Source: Mycolicibacterium sp. 018/SC-01/001 (lineage in GTDB: Bacteria > Actinomycetota > Actinomycetes > Mycobacteriales > Mycobacteriaceae). Taken from it: DNA of 64,000 nt. The stretch is taken from NCBI RefSeq assembly GCF_007096635.1, contig NZ_VKAA01000006.1, positions 1 to 64,000 on the forward strand. Direction: 5' to 3'. Each line of letters starts with the position of its first letter. Position 1 is the stretch's first letter. A program made the position numbers and the translations under genes. The notes beneath the pieces were generated by a model. The model was not told the DNA's origin. It ran no database searches and saw nothing but the letters and a program-made list of their open reading frames with translations. Shown in pieces: positions 1-12,373 of the stretch.

Positions 1-2
1 AC

Positions 3-146
3 GGCCGCCACACCGCCACCTACCACACCCCCACCGGAGCCACCTACCACTCCACCGCACCACCACAACCCGGACCACTGCGCAGATACAGCGTCATCGA
101 AGGGCGACTCAGCATCGACATCGTCGAGTTCACCCGCGCCGCCTGA
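3..146 (+). CDS. C-terminal end of a protein, possibly DUF222/HNH (13E12-repeat) family
   Basis: An open frame runs in from the left edge and stops with TGA at 144-146. It gives about 47 residues with actinobacterial third-position GC, ending in the stretch VIEGRLSIDIVEFTRAA. The preceding Thr/Pro/His-rich segment (TPTGATYHSTAPPQPG) resembles the tails of mycobacterial DUF222/HNH endonuclease-like proteins, as I remember them. The body of the protein lies outside the window, so the family call is tentative. Confidence 0.4.
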   Translation, partial: GRHTATYHTPTGATYHSTAPPQPGPLRRYSVIEGRLSIDIVEFTRAA

Positions 147-169
147 CCGCGACAGCTGGTGTCGCGCAG

Positions 170-175
170 TACATT
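170..175 (+). promoter_or_regulatory. Putative -10 box of a leaderless promoter
   Basis: TACATT fits the mycobacterial TANNNT -10 pattern and ends seven bases before the ATG at 183. This would place the transcription start on or next to that ATG. No ribosome-binding site is visible there, which agrees with leaderless translation and favours ATG 183 over the upstream GTG at 159. Confidence 0.4.
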
Positions 176-182
176 ACGTGGT

Positions 183-1388
183 ATGCAGAAACCCACGGTG
201 GTGATCAACGGCGCCGGCATCGCCGGCCCCGCGCTGGCGTTCTGGTTGCACCGCGCCGGCTACCGGGTGATCGTGCTGGAGCTGGCGTCCGGCATCCGCC
301 CGGGCGGCCAGACTGTGGACCTGCGGGGCACCGGCCGCGATGTCGTCGAACGGATGGGCTTACTCGACCAGATGCGCGCGCGAGCCCTCGACCAGAAGGG
401 TGCTGCATGGGTGAGGGCGGACGGCAGCCGGCGGGCCGAGATGCCGGTCACGGCATTCGGCGGCAACGGGCTGGTGTCATCTCTGGAGATCCTGCGCGGC
501 GATCTCGCGGAGGTCCTCTACGAGGCCACCCGTCATGACGTCGACTACCGGTTCGGCGCCACGATCACCGGCCTCGAGCAGATGCCCGACGGAGTCATCG
601 CGACCCTGGGCGACGGCACCCGCACGCCCGTCGACCTCGTCGTCGGCGCCGACGGGCCGCATTCGGCGGTGCGACGCATCGGGTTCGGCCCAGAGGAGAA
701 CTACCTCCGCCCGATCGGCGGCTACCATGCGTGGTTCTCGGCCCCCGACACCGCCGGGATCGACGGCTGGTACGTGCTGTACCAGGCGCCCGGCGGCCTC
801 TGCGCTTCGATGCGTCCGTCCCACGATCCGTCGATGACCAAGGCGGGGTTGGCTTTTCAGTCCGATCCATTGACCTTCGACCGGCACGACATCGACGAGC
901 AACGGCGGATCCTCGTGGAACGCTTCGCCGGTGCGGGGTGGCACACCGATGCGTTGCTCTCCGCCGCCGCGACCGCCGACGACTTCTACTTCGACGCCTT
1001 CGCACAGGTGCACATGCCGACATGGTCCTCGCGGTCTGTGACGCTGGTCGGCGACGCCGGTTACTGTGCGTCACCGCTGTCGGGAATGGGCACCACCCTC
1101 GCACTCGTCGGCGCCTACGTCCTGGCCGGCGAGCTGGGGCCGGCCGAATGCGTCGATCCGGCGGGAGTCGCAGGGGCACTGGCCCGCTACGAGGCGATCA
1201 TGCGTCCGTTCGTGAACCGCTGTCAGGACCTTCCGCGTGGGGTCGACGGCTATGCGCCGATGCGTGAATCCGACATCGTCATCACCGCCGCGGTGATGAC
1301 GTGGTGTCAGCGGTGGCCGTTCCGGTCGCTCGCCGAGAAGAAGTGGTTCACCACCGCGGATTCGATGGCGCTGCCGGACTATCGCTAG
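183..1388 (+). CDS. FAD-dependent aromatic-type monooxygenase (PHBH/TetX superfamily)
   Basis: This is a 401-residue class A flavoprotein hydroxylase. The N-terminus carries the FAD-binding GxGxxG motif (GAGIAG near residues 10-15) and an acidic residue at the end of the second strand (VLE). A later GPHSAVRR segment and the GDAGYCASPLSGMGTTLAL motif (the GD motif binding the FAD ribityl chain) are also present. Family members use NAD(P)H and O2 to hydroxylate aromatic or polycyclic compounds, including drugs; the substrate cannot be read from the sequence. A GTG at 159 would add eight residues, but the -10-like TACATT sits just before ATG 183. The gene stands alone, and its stop overlaps the convergent CitE-like gene through a shared CTAG. 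Confidence 0.85.
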   Translation: MQKPTVVINGAGIAGPALAFWLHRAGYRVIVLELASGIRPGGQTVDLRGTGRDVVERMGLLDQMRARALDQKGAAWVRADGSRRAEMPVTAFGGNGLVSSLEILRGDLAEVLYEATRHDVDYRFGATITGLEQMPDGVIATLGDGTRTPVDLVVGADGPHSAVRRIGFGPEENYLRPIGGYHAWFSAPDTAGIDGWYVLYQAPGGLCASMRPSHDPSMTKAGLAFQSDPLTFDRHDIDEQRRILVERFAGAGWHTDALLSAAATADDFYFDAFAQVHMPTWSSRSVTLVGDAGYCASPLSGMGTTLALVGAYVLAGELGPAECVDPAGVAGALARYEAIMRPFVNRCQDLPRGVDGYAPMRESDIVITAAVMTWCQRWPFRSLAEKKWFTTADSMALPDYR

Positions 1389-2263
1389 AGGACACCGAGT
1401 TTGGCGGCGAGGTCGAGCACCGACTCGGCTCGGGCGCGGGTGGGTCCGGCGCTGCCGTCGTAGTGGCTCGTCGGCGCATCGAGGCGCGCCAAGGTCGCAC
1501 GCGCAGAATCGATCTCGTCGGGCGATGGACTCAGCAGACGGTTGATCGCCGCCGCGTGTCCGCCGTCCAGGCACAGCCGACCCGTCATGCCCGCGGCCTT
1601 GGCCACCTCCGTGTCGCGGGCGAGGTCAGCTGCGTTGACGCGCAGCGTCGGGCCGTCGATCGGCGCGGGCAACCCGGCGGCACGGCTCGCGATGACCAGC
1701 CGGGCGCGTGGATACGCCAGCACCATCGGATCGGCGCACATGCCGGTGTCGCGGCGAAAATCACCGATACCGAACGCGATCCGCGCACACGAACGCGCGA
1801 TCTCGAGAGCGGATTCGATCCCGAGGGCCGACTCGACCAGCGCGACGACGGGCGTTCCGGCCGGCAGGCGCTGCGCGGTCGAGACCACATCGTGTGCCGA
1901 CACGCTCTTGGCCAGCATGACCCCGGCCAGACCCGGCGCGGCAGCGACTGCGTCCAGGTCCGCATGCCAGTCCGGCGTCCCGGCACTGCTGATCCGCACC
2001 CAGGCCCGACCGTCACCGTGCAGGTACTCGGCGACCGCGTGGCGACCGGCGGGCTTCTCCGCATCCGGCAACCCGTCCTCGATGTCGAGGACCACGACAT
2101 CGGCCTCCGAGGACAGCGCAGAGGTGAAGCCCGGGCGCGCAGGTTCCAGCAGCCAGGTGCGCGCCAACGACCAGTGCGGCCGGTGGACGCAGTGCGTTTC
2201 GGAGAAGACCGTCACCTCTGCGATGCTCGCGCACGGCTGCGCTCGACGCCAGGTTGCGCACAT
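1385..2263 (-). CDS. HpcH/HpaI aldolase / CitE-like family protein
   Basis: A TIM-barrel C-C lyase of the citrate-lyase beta-subunit-like family. Visible hallmarks are an early LLEPARPGF segment, the acidic metal-binding DIEDGLPDAEK motif, WVRIS, LVESALGIESALEIA with the conserved glutamate, and FGIGDFRRDTG. At 276-292 residues it matches standalone CitE-like proteins, which cleave or form (methyl)malyl- or citramalyl-CoA-type thioesters. No citrate-lyase alpha or gamma subunits are nearby. The start is uncertain: ATG at 2263 gives 292 residues, while GTG at 2215 (VTVFSETHCVHRPHW) begins closer to the usual N-terminus. It lies just downstream of nusB on the same strand and may be read through from it. 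Confidence 0.8.
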   Translation of the reverse strand: MCATWRRAQPCASIAEVTVFSETHCVHRPHWSLARTWLLEPARPGFTSALSSEADVVVLDIEDGLPDAEKPAGRHAVAEYLHGDGRAWVRISSAGTPDWHADLDAVAAAPGLAGVMLAKSVSAHDVVSTAQRLPAGTPVVALVESALGIESALEIARSCARIAFGIGDFRRDTGMCADPMVLAYPRARLVIASRAAGLPAPIDGPTLRVNAADLARDTEVAKAAGMTGRLCLDGGHAAAINRLLSPSPDEIDSARATLARLDAPTSHYDGSAGPTRARAESVLDLAAKLGVL

Positions 2264-2290
2264 TTAGTTCATCGCGGGCAGCGTGAGAAT

Positions 2291-2803
2291 TCACTCACCG
2301 GCGCTGTCGGCACCGCCGCTGCCGGCGCGCACCGCCGCCGCAGCCGCGCGGATCTGCGGCGTCACGAGCATCACCTGACCGAGCACCCCGTTGACGAACG
2401 CGGGCGAGTCGTCGGTCGACAACCGCTTGGCCAGTTCGACCGCCTCGTCCACGGCGACCGGCTCAGGCACGTCCTCGGCGTGCAGCAACTCCCACACCGC
2501 AACACGCAGGATCGCGCGGTCCACGGCCGGCAGCCGGTCCAGCGTCCACCCCTGCAGATGGGAGGAGATCAGATCGTCGATGTGCGCCCGGTGTTCGGTG
2601 ACGCCCCGCGCCACCGTCACCGTGTACGGGTTCAGCGGTGCGACGCCGTCTTCGTCGAAGTCGTCGGTCTGCTTCTCCGCCAACGCGTTTCGCGCCGCGG
2701 CGACCTCGGCCGGGGTGATGTCGCGCGCCTCTGCCTCGAACAGCAGATCCACCGCGCGTTTACGGGCCTGGTGCCGTCCCCGGTCCCCTCGGCGGTCACT
2801 CAC
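2291..2803 (-). CDS. nusB: Transcription antitermination factor NusB
   Basis: A 170-residue all-helical RNA-binding protein that pairs with NusE (S10) on boxA RNA in rRNA antitermination. The N-terminal [19 protein letters not shown], the central [18 protein letters not shown] and the C-terminal [25 protein letters not shown] segments are classic NusB signatures. The ATG overlaps the stop of efp by four bases (2800-2803), so the two are translationally coupled, as in other mycobacteria. The Gly/Ala-rich tail is a normal actinobacterial extension. Confidence 0.97.
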   Translation of the reverse strand: MSDRRGDRGRHQARKRAVDLLFEAEARDITPAEVAAARNALAEKQTDDFDEDGVAPLNPYTVTVARGVTEHRAHIDDLISSHLQGWTLDRLPAVDRAILRVAVWELLHAEDVPEPVAVDEAVELAKRLSTDDSPAFVNGVLGQVMLVTPQIRAAAAAVRAGSGGADSAGE

Positions 2804-3363
2804 CCATTGACCCTTCCCAGGTAACTGCCGTCCCGCGAATCCACCTTCAGCTTGTCGCCGGTGTTGATGAACAGCGGCACCTGGATCTCGGCACCGGTCT
2901 CCAGCGTCGCGGGCTTGGTGCCCGCGCTCGAGCGGTCGCCCTGCAGACCCGGCTCGGTGTGGCTCACCAGCAGCTCGACCGTCACCGGCAGCTCCAGGTA
3001 CAGCGCCGTGCCGTCGTGGAACGCGATCTGCACGGGCATGCCCTCGAGCAGGAATCCGGCCAGACGGCCCACCAGAGCCTCCGGCAGCGGGTGCTGCTCG
3101 TAGTCCTCGGAGTCCATGAACACGAAGTCCGAGCCGTCGCGGTACAGATAGGTGGCGTCACGTCGGTCGACGGTCGCGGTCTCCACCTTCACTCCGGCGT
3201 TGTAGGTCTTGTCGACCACCTTGCCCGACACCACGTTCTTGAGCTTGGTGCGCACGAAGGCAGGGCCCTTGCCCGGCTTGACGTGCTGGAATTCGACGAT
3301 CTGCCACAGCTGGCCATCGATTTGCAGGACGAGCCCGTTCTTGAAGTCGGCGGTCGATGCCAC
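2800..3363 (-). CDS. efp: Translation elongation factor P
   Basis: A 187-residue, three-domain EF-P, which enters the ribosome E site to relieve stalling at polyproline. The loop carrying the functional lysine (VKPGKGPAF) is present, and the C-terminal signature runs through [23 protein letters not shown]. The start is GTG at 3363, with GGAG about ten bases upstream. It sits between pepQ and nusB in the order pepQ-efp-nusB, which is conserved in actinobacteria. Confidence 0.97.
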   Translation of the reverse strand: MASTADFKNGLVLQIDGQLWQIVEFQHVKPGKGPAFVRTKLKNVVSGKVVDKTYNAGVKVETATVDRRDATYLYRDGSDFVFMDSEDYEQHPLPEALVGRLAGFLLEGMPVQIAFHDGTALYLELPVTVELLVSHTEPGLQGDRSSAGTKPATLETGAEIQVPLFINTGDKLKVDSRDGSYLGRVNG

Positions 3364-3384
3364 GGTGGGGTGTACTCCTAGCGT

Positions 3385-4470
3385 CTAGAGGATCATCAGG
3401 CCCTTGCCGAACCTGGTCAGTAGTTCAGGCCCCTCCGGGGTGACCGCCAGCGTGTCCTCGATGCGGACGCCGCCGCGATCGGGCAGGTAGACACCGGGCT
3501 CGACGGTCACTGCGGAGCCAGCAAGCAGTGTACCGGCGGCTGCGGAGTTGATTCCCGGCGCTTCGTGGATCTGCAGACCGACGCCGTGCCCGAGTCCGTG
3601 GCCGAAGTTCTCGGCATAGCCGGCATCGGCGATGACCTGCCGCGATGCGGCGTCGACGTCGCGCAGCACCACTCCGGGTGCCAGCGCCTCGCGGCCCGCG
3701 CGCTGCGCGTCGGCGACCAGGTCGTAGATGTCGCGCTGCCATTGCGCGACCGGCGCCAGGACGAACGTGCGCGTCATGTCCGAGTGGTAGCCGCCGACGA
3801 GCGCACCGAAGTCGATCTTGACGAAGTCGCCGGCGGCGAGCACCGCATCCGTGGGCCGGTGATGCGGGATGGCGGAGTTGGCGCCGGCGGCGACGATCGT
3901 CTCGAACGACGCCCCGTCCGCGCCGTGCTCGAGCATCAGCGCCTCCAGCTCGTTGCGCACCTGCTTCTCCGTGCGCCCGGCCCGCAAGCCACCGCGCTGC
4001 ACCAGATCGTGCAGTGCTGCGTCGGCCGCGTCGCAGGCCCGGCCCAGCAGAGCGAGCTCACCGGCGTCCTTGACCTCCCGCAACGCCTCGATCATGCCGG
4101 CGGCGCGCACGAACTCGACCTTCTCGCCCGCCGCCTCGCTCAACGCGCTGAACCCGTCGACGGTCACCACGTGGCTTTCGAACCCCAGCCGGCGCGCCCC
4201 CGCCGCCGCCGCCCGTGCCGCCAGGTGCGGCCCGCAGGCGCGCTCGATGACGACGTCGGCGTCCGGCGACTGTGCGGCCGCCTGGGTGCGGTACCGCCCG
4301 TCGGTCGCGAGCACCGGCGTGTCGTCGGAAACGGACACCAGCAAGGCCGCGTTGGAGCCGGTGAAACCGGACAGGTAGCGAACGTTGACCAGGTCTGTCA
4401 CCAGCATCGCGTCGAGCTCGGCGTCGGCCAGACGCTGGCGCAGCCGGTCGCGGCGGGCAGAAATCGTCAC
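3385..4470 (-). CDS. pepQ: Xaa-Pro aminopeptidase/dipeptidase (M24 family)
   Basis: A 361-residue pita-bread metallopeptidase that cleaves Xaa-Pro peptides in the cytoplasm. The creatinase-like N-terminal domain is followed by the M24 domain with all five metal ligands visible: two Asp in KIDFGALVGGYHSDMTRTF, His in GHGLGHGVGLQIHEAP, Glu in VTVEPGVYL and Glu in RIEDT. The start is GTG at 4470; the sequence before it contains TACCGT eight bases upstream, so the transcript is probably leaderless. It heads the pepQ-efp-nusB run and is divergent from the membrane protein at 4504. Confidence 0.95.
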   Translation of the reverse strand: MTISARRDRLRQRLADAELDAMLVTDLVNVRYLSGFTGSNAALLVSVSDDTPVLATDGRYRTQAAAQSPDADVVIERACGPHLAARAAAAGARRLGFESHVVTVDGFSALSEAAGEKVEFVRAAGMIEALREVKDAGELALLGRACDAADAALHDLVQRGGLRAGRTEKQVRNELEALMLEHGADGASFETIVAAGANSAIPHHRPTDAVLAAGDFVKIDFGALVGGYHSDMTRTFVLAPVAQWQRDIYDLVADAQRAGREALAPGVVLRDVDAASRQVIADAGYAENFGHGLGHGVGLQIHEAPGINSAAAGTLLAGSAVTVEPGVYLPDRGGVRIEDTLAVTPEGPELLTRFGKGLMIL

Positions 4471-4478
4471 GACCGCTG

Positions 4479-4495
4479 ACGGTACTCGCTAAGGT
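4479..4495. promoter_or_regulatory. Back-to-back leaderless promoters between pepQ and the 4504 gene
   Basis: Only 33 bases separate the two divergent start codons. The minus strand shows TACCGT (complement of 4479-4484) eight bases before pepQ's GTG, and the plus strand shows TAAGGT (4490-4495) eight bases before the ATG at 4504. Both match TANNNT. The two -10 boxes are five bases apart, so RNA polymerases could hardly bind both at once. Confidence 0.4.
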
Positions 4496-4503
4496 GAGGC
4501 CTC

Positions 4504-5121
4504 ATGAGCAAGTGGCTGCTGCGCGGACTGGTGTTCGCCGCCCTGATGGTGATCGTCCGATTGCTGCAGGGAGCGTTGATCAACACCTGGGAAACCAAGG
4601 CCGGTCTGATCAGCGCCGTCCTCGTCGCGCTGTACGCGGTCGCCGTCTTCATCTGGGGCCACATCGACGGGCGCGCCGATGCGCGTGCCAATCCGGACCC
4701 GGATCGGCGCTCGGATCTGGCGATGACGTGGCTGCTGGCCGGCCTGTTCGCCGGCGTGGTCAGCGGCGCGGTCGCGTGGTTCATCGGGGTGTTCTACAAG
4801 AACCTCTACGTCGAGGGCCTGCTCAACGAGCTGACCACGTTCGCCGCGTTCACCGCGCTGCTGGTGTTCCTGTTCGCGGTCATCGGAGTCGCGCTGGGCC
4901 GCTGGCTGGTCGACCGGAAGACGCCGGACACACCGCGTCGCCGTGAGGGTGACGACGACCGCGCCGACACCGACGTGTTCGCCGCCGTGCGCGACGACAG
5001 GGACGACCGGGACGTGCAGGACTACGACCAGCACCATGGGGACGCCGAGACCGAGCGGCACACGTCCGCGGTCGCCGTGGCCGAGGACGACGAGACCGAC
5101 AAGACGCGCCGCGAGAACTAG
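4504..5121 (+). CDS. Four-helix membrane protein of the mycobacterial Rv2536 / B-4DMT type
   Basis: A 205-residue protein with four predicted membrane helices: about residues 4-24, 36-57, 76-97 and 115-135. A highly charged Asp/Arg-rich cytoplasmic tail of about 65 residues follows (DDDRADTDVF, DDRDDRDVQD). Its place beside pepQ and its layout match the conserved Rv2536 membrane protein. Databases call relatives B-4DMT transporters, but no substrate is known and I see no catalytic motif. ATG 4504 is supported by the -10 box placed for leaderless transcription. Confidence 0.7.
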   Translation: MSKWLLRGLVFAALMVIVRLLQGALINTWETKAGLISAVLVALYAVAVFIWGHIDGRADARANPDPDRRSDLAMTWLLAGLFAGVVSGAVAWFIGVFYKNLYVEGLLNELTTFAAFTALLVFLFAVIGVALGRWLVDRKTPDTPRRREGDDDRADTDVFAAVRDDRDDRDVQDYDQHHGDAETERHTSAVAVAEDDETDKTRREN

Positions 5122-5136
5122 CCCGCGACGCTGCGC

Positions 5137-8487
<3,351 letters not shown>

Positions 8488-8537
8488 GGGTCCCAGTTTC
8501 GCATGAGGCGGCCCGGGGCAGGAAAACGGCGATAGCC

Positions 8538-9281
8538 TCAGCCGGGCGCCAGGGCGGCGCGCAGCCAGGCGAGCACGGGCGGCGCCACCTGCGCGAGCGC
8601 GGACTCGGCGATGATCCAGTGCGGCAACCGGGGATGGATCTGGTGCTGGGCGCGGTAGCGCGCGGCGAGCCGTCGCGACATCCACGGGGCGACGTTGCGG
8701 TCCTGTCCGGCGCTGACGCACAGGACGGGGCAGGACACGTCGGCCGCCGGCACCCGCACGACGGGCGCGCCGAGCATCAGCTCCCGGAACACTCGTCCGG
8801 AGTCGCGGACCAGCCCCGGGATCAGCCGGTCCTGCTCTTCTGCGGGCAGCGTGGCGAGCGGCACAGCGCGCATGACGGACGGGGACGGGAGGAACGGACG
8901 GCCCGTGGCCACGCTCGCCAGCGACGGCACGAACGCGGGCAGGGTCCGGACGTGCGGCCACAGCACACCCGGCGGCACCGAGGCCAGCAACACGAGCGCA
9001 CTCGGCTGCCGTGCCGCCGCGATCTTCTGGGCGAGCAGGCCGCCCAGACTGTGGCCGACGACGACCGCAGGCTCACCGATCCCGTCGTAGGCAGCCAGGG
9101 CGACGTCCACCATCTCCGCGATGCCGGTGCGGCTCAGCACGGCGTCGTCGGACGGGTCGCGGCCCGGCAGCGCCGGAACGTGGCAGGTGAACCCGGCGTC
9201 GCCGAGGACGCTCGCCCACGGTCGCATCAGGGAGGGCCGGCTGAACAGCCCGTGCAGCAGCAGTACCGGCGGGTGCGTCAC
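8538..9281 (-). CDS. Alpha/beta hydrolase
   Basis: A 247-residue single-domain serine hydrolase. It shows the oxyanion-hole motif LLLHGLFS near the N-terminus, the nucleophile elbow GHSLGG (Ser in [13 protein letters not shown]), an acid in SAGQDRNV, and a probable catalytic His in LPHWI near the C-terminus. Substrate unknown. The start is GTG 9281; the preceding GATACT is a weak -10 candidate. It sits between aroC and the prepilin peptidase, a position filled by other genes in M. tuberculosis, so I regard it as lineage-specific cargo in the aro region. Confidence 0.8.
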   Translation of the reverse strand: MTHPPVLLLHGLFSRPSLMRPWASVLGDAGFTCHVPALPGRDPSDDAVLSRTGIAEMVDVALAAYDGIGEPAVVVGHSLGGLLAQKIAAARQPSALVLLASVPPGVLWPHVRTLPAFVPSLASVATGRPFLPSPSVMRAVPLATLPAEEQDRLIPGLVRDSGRVFRELMLGAPVVRVPAADVSCPVLCVSAGQDRNVAPWMSRRLAARYRAQHQIHPRLPHWIIAESALAQVAPPVLAWLRAALAPG

Positions 9282-9316
9282 GGTCCGAGTATCACGACCC
9301 GGCCGGCCACTGGCGA

Positions 9317-9751
9317 TTACCCCGCAGGTAAGGCGCCTGCGACCGCGACTACTGCGGCGAGACACATCGACGGACCGTGCGGCACCGGCGACCGCAGTCC
9401 GCGCAGCATCCGCGCGAACCCCCATGTGCCGGTGATCAGCGACGCACCGACAGCGCACAGCGCCCACGCCTGCATCCCGAACGCTCCGGTCAACGCACCC
9501 ACCCCGATCGCGAGCTTCACGTCGCCGGCCCCCAGCGCCCCGGGTGCGGCCAGGTGCACCGCGGCATAGACTGCCACGAGCAGCAGCGCGCCGAGCAGTG
9601 CCGCCACGCCTCGACCGGACAGCGCCGCGCCGACCACCACCGCGGCACCGCCCGGCAGCGTCAGCAGATTCGGCAATCGGCGGTACCGCAGGTCGTAGAC
9701 GGTCAACGCGACCAGCCAGGCCGCCACCGCCCCGAATGCCATGTCCCCCAC
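9317..9751 (-). CDS. Prepilin peptidase, catalytic domain only (A24A-like)
   Basis: A 144-residue polytopic membrane protein with the two catalytic aspartates of type IV prepilin peptidases: the first in TVYDLRYRRLPN (residues ~17-28), the second in LGAGDVKLAIG. It lacks the N-terminal cytoplasmic methylase/zinc domain of full PilD. It corresponds by position to M. tuberculosis Rv2551c, which also lies next to aroE. No pilin or assembly gene is in the window, so its substrate is unknown. GTG 9751 is preferred because TAACCT precedes it by six bases; ATG 9742 is an alternative. Confidence 0.85.
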   Translation of the reverse strand: MGDMAFGAVAAWLVALTVYDLRYRRLPNLLTLPGGAAVVVGAALSGRGVAALLGALLLVAVYAAVHLAAPGALGAGDVKLAIGVGALTGAFGMQAWALCAVGASLITGTWGFARMLRGLRSPVPHGPSMCLAAVVAVAGALPAG

Positions 9752-9757
9752 TTGTCG

Positions 9758-9763
9758 AGGTTA
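9758..9763 (-). promoter_or_regulatory. Putative -10 box for the prepilin peptidase gene
   Basis: TAACCT on the minus strand ends six bases before GTG 9751 and overlaps the aroE stop codon. It would give a leaderless transcript starting inside the end of aroE, independent of the upstream genes. Confidence 0.3.
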
Positions 9764-10570
9764 AGCGCCGGGAAGGACCGCCCTCATCGCCTCTTTGGGG
9801 GCCGGCCGTCCGGTGAACAACTCCACCTGGGCGAACGCCTGGTTCAACAGCATCTGCAGTCCGCTGATGACACGGCCACCGCGCGCGTCGACGGCCGCGG
9901 CCAGCGGTGTGGGCCACGGGTCATAGATCGCGTCGAGCACAACCGGGGCGGCAGCCAGCACACCGGCGTAGGCCTCGGCGGCGTCGGCAGGGATGGTGTT
10001 CACCAGCACCTGCGCGTCGGTGACGACGCCGGCCAGCGCAGCGCCCTGCAGATCGCAGAACGCGGCGATGACGCCGCTGCGCCGCGCCACCTCGAGCACT
10101 CCGGCGGCCCTGTCTGCGCTGCGCGCGACGACCGTCACGTGCCGCACCCCGCGGGCGGCCAGGCCCGCGACGGCGGCCGGTGCGGTGCCTCCGGATCCGA
10201 CGACGACCGCACGCTCGGCGCACGGCAGGTCAGCCAGCGCGCCGACGACACCGTCGACGTCGGTGTTGTCGGCGTGCCATCCGGCCCCGGAGCGCACCAG
10301 CGTGTTCGCCGAGCCCAGCAGCCGCGCCCGGTCGGTCGCCTCGTCGGCGAACTGCAGTGCGGCGAACTTGCCCGGCATCGTCACCGACACGCCGACCCAT
10401 TCCGGGCCGAACGCCGACACGACCGCGGGCAACTGCTCGCCAGTGCATTCGATGCGGTCGTAGGTCCAATCGTCGAGACCCAGCGCGCGGTAGGCGGCCA
10501 GGTGCAGCTGCGGGGATCGCGAATGCGCGACCGGCGAGCCCAGCACCGCCGCCCGACGGGCGCGGCTCAC
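9761..10570 (-). CDS. aroE: Shikimate 5-dehydrogenase
   Basis: A 269-residue NADPH-dependent reductase converting 3-dehydroshikimate to shikimate. The substrate domain carries LGSPVAHSRSPQLH at its start, VSVTMPGKFAAL with the catalytic Lys, and GWHADNTDVDG. The Rossmann part has VVGSGGTAPAAVAGL. The C-terminal MLLNQAFAQVELFTGR helix is typical. The start is GTG 10570, five bases after the mltG stop, so aroE is probably the downstream gene of the ruvX-mltG-aroE run. Confidence 0.95.
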   Translation of the reverse strand: MSRARRAAVLGSPVAHSRSPQLHLAAYRALGLDDWTYDRIECTGEQLPAVVSAFGPEWVGVSVTMPGKFAALQFADEATDRARLLGSANTLVRSGAGWHADNTDVDGVVGALADLPCAERAVVVGSGGTAPAAVAGLAARGVRHVTVVARSADRAAGVLEVARRSGVIAAFCDLQGAALAGVVTDAQVLVNTIPADAAEAYAGVLAAAPVVLDAIYDPWPTPLAAAVDARGGRVISGLQMLLNQAFAQVELFTGRPAPKEAMRAVLPGA

Positions 10571-10575
10571 AGGCG

Positions 10576-11835
10576 TCAACGGGCCGAGTCGAGGACGCCG
10601 TTGCGGCGCGCCAGCTCGATGTTGGCCAGGTGCTGTTCGTACTCGCGGGTGAACAGCGTGGTGCCCTGCATGTCGATCGTCACGAAGTAGAGCCAGTCCC
10701 CCGGCGCCGGTTGCTCGGCCGCGGTCAGCGCCGGGCCGCCGGGCGAACAGATCGGCGTGGCCGGCAATCCCGGCCGCACGTAGGTGTTCCACGGCGTGGC
10801 CTGCGCGCGGTCGCCGTCGGTGGTGGCCACCTCGATGCGGTCCAGCGCGTAGTTGACCGTGGAGTCGAACTCCAGCGTGCGGTTCTCGGCCAACCGGTTG
10901 TAGATGACGCGCGCCACCTTCGCGAAATCCTCCGGTTTGGATTCGCGCTGTACCAGCGACGCGACCGTGAGGATCTGATACGGCGACATGTTCAGGCTGG
11001 CCGCGGTGGTGAGCAGGCCGCTCTGCTCGTACTGCCCGGCGCTGCCGCTGATCAGCGTCGACAGGACCTCCTGCGGGGTGGCCGACGGGTCGATGTTCCA
11101 GGTGCCGGGCGCGATGAGGCCTTCGAGACGCCGGTGGTCGGCACCCATCGCCGTCACCGGACCCACCGCCCACTGCGGTACGCCCAGCGCCGCGGGAGCC
11201 GCGGTGCCGGCGACCGCGCGCAGGTCCGCGACCGGCAGGCAGCGCCGGTTGTCGTCGAGGTCGACGCAGCTGGCCTTGGAGATCAGCGTGAAGATGCCGT
11301 CGGTGACGGCGTTGGTCTTGACGTCGGACACGTCGTCGAGCTGACGGCCCTCGGGGATCACCAGCTTGCCCACCCGGTTGGCCGGGTCCGCCAACCGGGA
11401 CACGGCGCTCGACGCCGGGATCTCGGTCCGCACCTTGTAGAAGCCGGGCTGGATCGCGGCGATCGAGTTGTTGCCGTCGGCCGCATCGACGAACGCCTTG
11501 ACCGTGGCGACCACTTTGTTGTCGAGCAGCGTCTTGCCGATCGCCGTCGTCGAGTCCCCGTCGTGAATCTGGATGACGACGTCGTTGACGCCGTTGCCGG
11601 TGAAGTCGGTGTCGTTGCTGCCGAACAGCGAGTTCCACATCCGCGATCCGAGGAGCACGGCGACGACCGCGACGATCACGAGCACCGACACCGCGGTGAT
11701 CGCAGCCACCCGCCGCCGGCGCCGCAGCCGGTTCTCACGCGCCCGCTGCCTGCGGGTCATCCGCTGTCGCGGCGGTCCCACGGCCAGCGGTTCGGCGCGG
11801 TCACCGTGCCAATCCTCAGGCCAATCGTCAGCCAT
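10576..11835 (-). CDS. mltG: Endolytic murein transglycosylase MltG (YceG family)
   Basis: A membrane-anchored lytic transglycosylase that cuts nascent glycan strands. It has a basic cytoplasmic N-terminus ([15 protein letters not shown]), one membrane helix at about residues 44-65, a LysM-like region, and the YceG catalytic domain. The latter contains [28 protein letters not shown] with the catalytic Glu, followed by DSTVNYAL and [22 protein letters not shown] 11835 gives 419 residues; a GTG one codon earlier (11838) is possible. It overlaps ruvX by 8-11 bases. Confidence 0.93.
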   Translation of the reverse strand: MADDWPEDWHGDRAEPLAVGPPRQRMTRRQRARENRLRRRRRVAAITAVSVLVIVAVVAVLLGSRMWNSLFGSNDTDFTGNGVNDVVIQIHDGDSTTAIGKTLLDNKVVATVKAFVDAADGNNSIAAIQPGFYKVRTEIPASSAVSRLADPANRVGKLVIPEGRQLDDVSDVKTNAVTDGIFTLISKASCVDLDDNRRCLPVADLRAVAGTAAPAALGVPQWAVGPVTAMGADHRRLEGLIAPGTWNIDPSATPQEVLSTLISGSAGQYEQSGLLTTAASLNMSPYQILTVASLVQRESKPEDFAKVARVIYNRLAENRTLEFDSTVNYALDRIEVATTDGDRAQATPWNTYVRPGLPATPICSPGGPALTAAEQPAPGDWLYFVTIDMQGTTLFTREYEQHLANIELARRNGVLDSAR

Positions 11836-12367
11836 CACCGGCCTCTCCGTGTGGGGACAGCGCCACCCGCCGCTGATCCAGCCAGTTCTGCAGAATCCCC
11901 ACCGCTGCAGCTTGATCGATCACCGCCCGCTGACCGCGGGCCCGGACCCCTGCCTCCCGCAGCGAGCGCTGCGCGGTCAGGGTGGTGAAGCGTTCGTCGA
12001 CGAGGCGGATCGGCACCGGGGCGATCCGCCCGGCCAGTGTGTCGGCGACCTCGACGGCATCCCGCGCCGACGATCCGGCCCGGTCGGCGAGGGTGCGCGG
12101 CAGCCCCACCACGACCTCGACGGCCTGGTACTCGTCGACCAACGCGGCGAGTCGCTTGATGTGCCGGTTGCCTCGCCGGTCGCGGGGCACCGTTTCCACG
12201 GGAGTCGCGAGCATGGCGTCGGGATCGCTGACCGCGACTCCGATGCGTACTGACCCGACGTCCACCCCGAGCCGGCGCCCCCGCCCCGGGTCCGGAGCCG
12301 CGTCCGGGTCACCGGGTCGGTCCGGGACACGGTCGGCATCGACTGCGTCGTGGGGGGTGTCGGGCAC
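11828..12367 (-). CDS. ruvX: YqgF/RuvX family putative pre-16S rRNA nuclease
   Basis: A 179-residue RNase H-fold nuclease, implicated in 16S rRNA 5' maturation and annotated as a Holliday-junction resolvase homologue. The fold begins at [16 protein letters not shown] (first catalytic Asp), continues through [13 protein letters not shown] and [10 protein letters not shown] (catalytic Glu/Asp region), and ends with [13 protein letters not shown]. The first ~33 residues are acidic and Pro-rich and lie outside the domain, so a later start could be real. It sits seven bases after alaS, in the order alaS-ruvX-mltG-aroE. Confidence 0.92.
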   Translation of the reverse strand: MPDTPHDAVDADRVPDRPGDPDAAPDPGRGRRLGVDVGSVRIGVAVSDPDAMLATPVETVPRDRRGNRHIKRLAALVDEYQAVEVVVGLPRTLADRAGSSARDAVEVADTLAGRIAPVPIRLVDERFTTLTAQRSLREAGVRARGQRAVIDQAAAVGILQNWLDQRRVALSPHGEAGDG

Positions 12368-12373
12368 TGGCGC

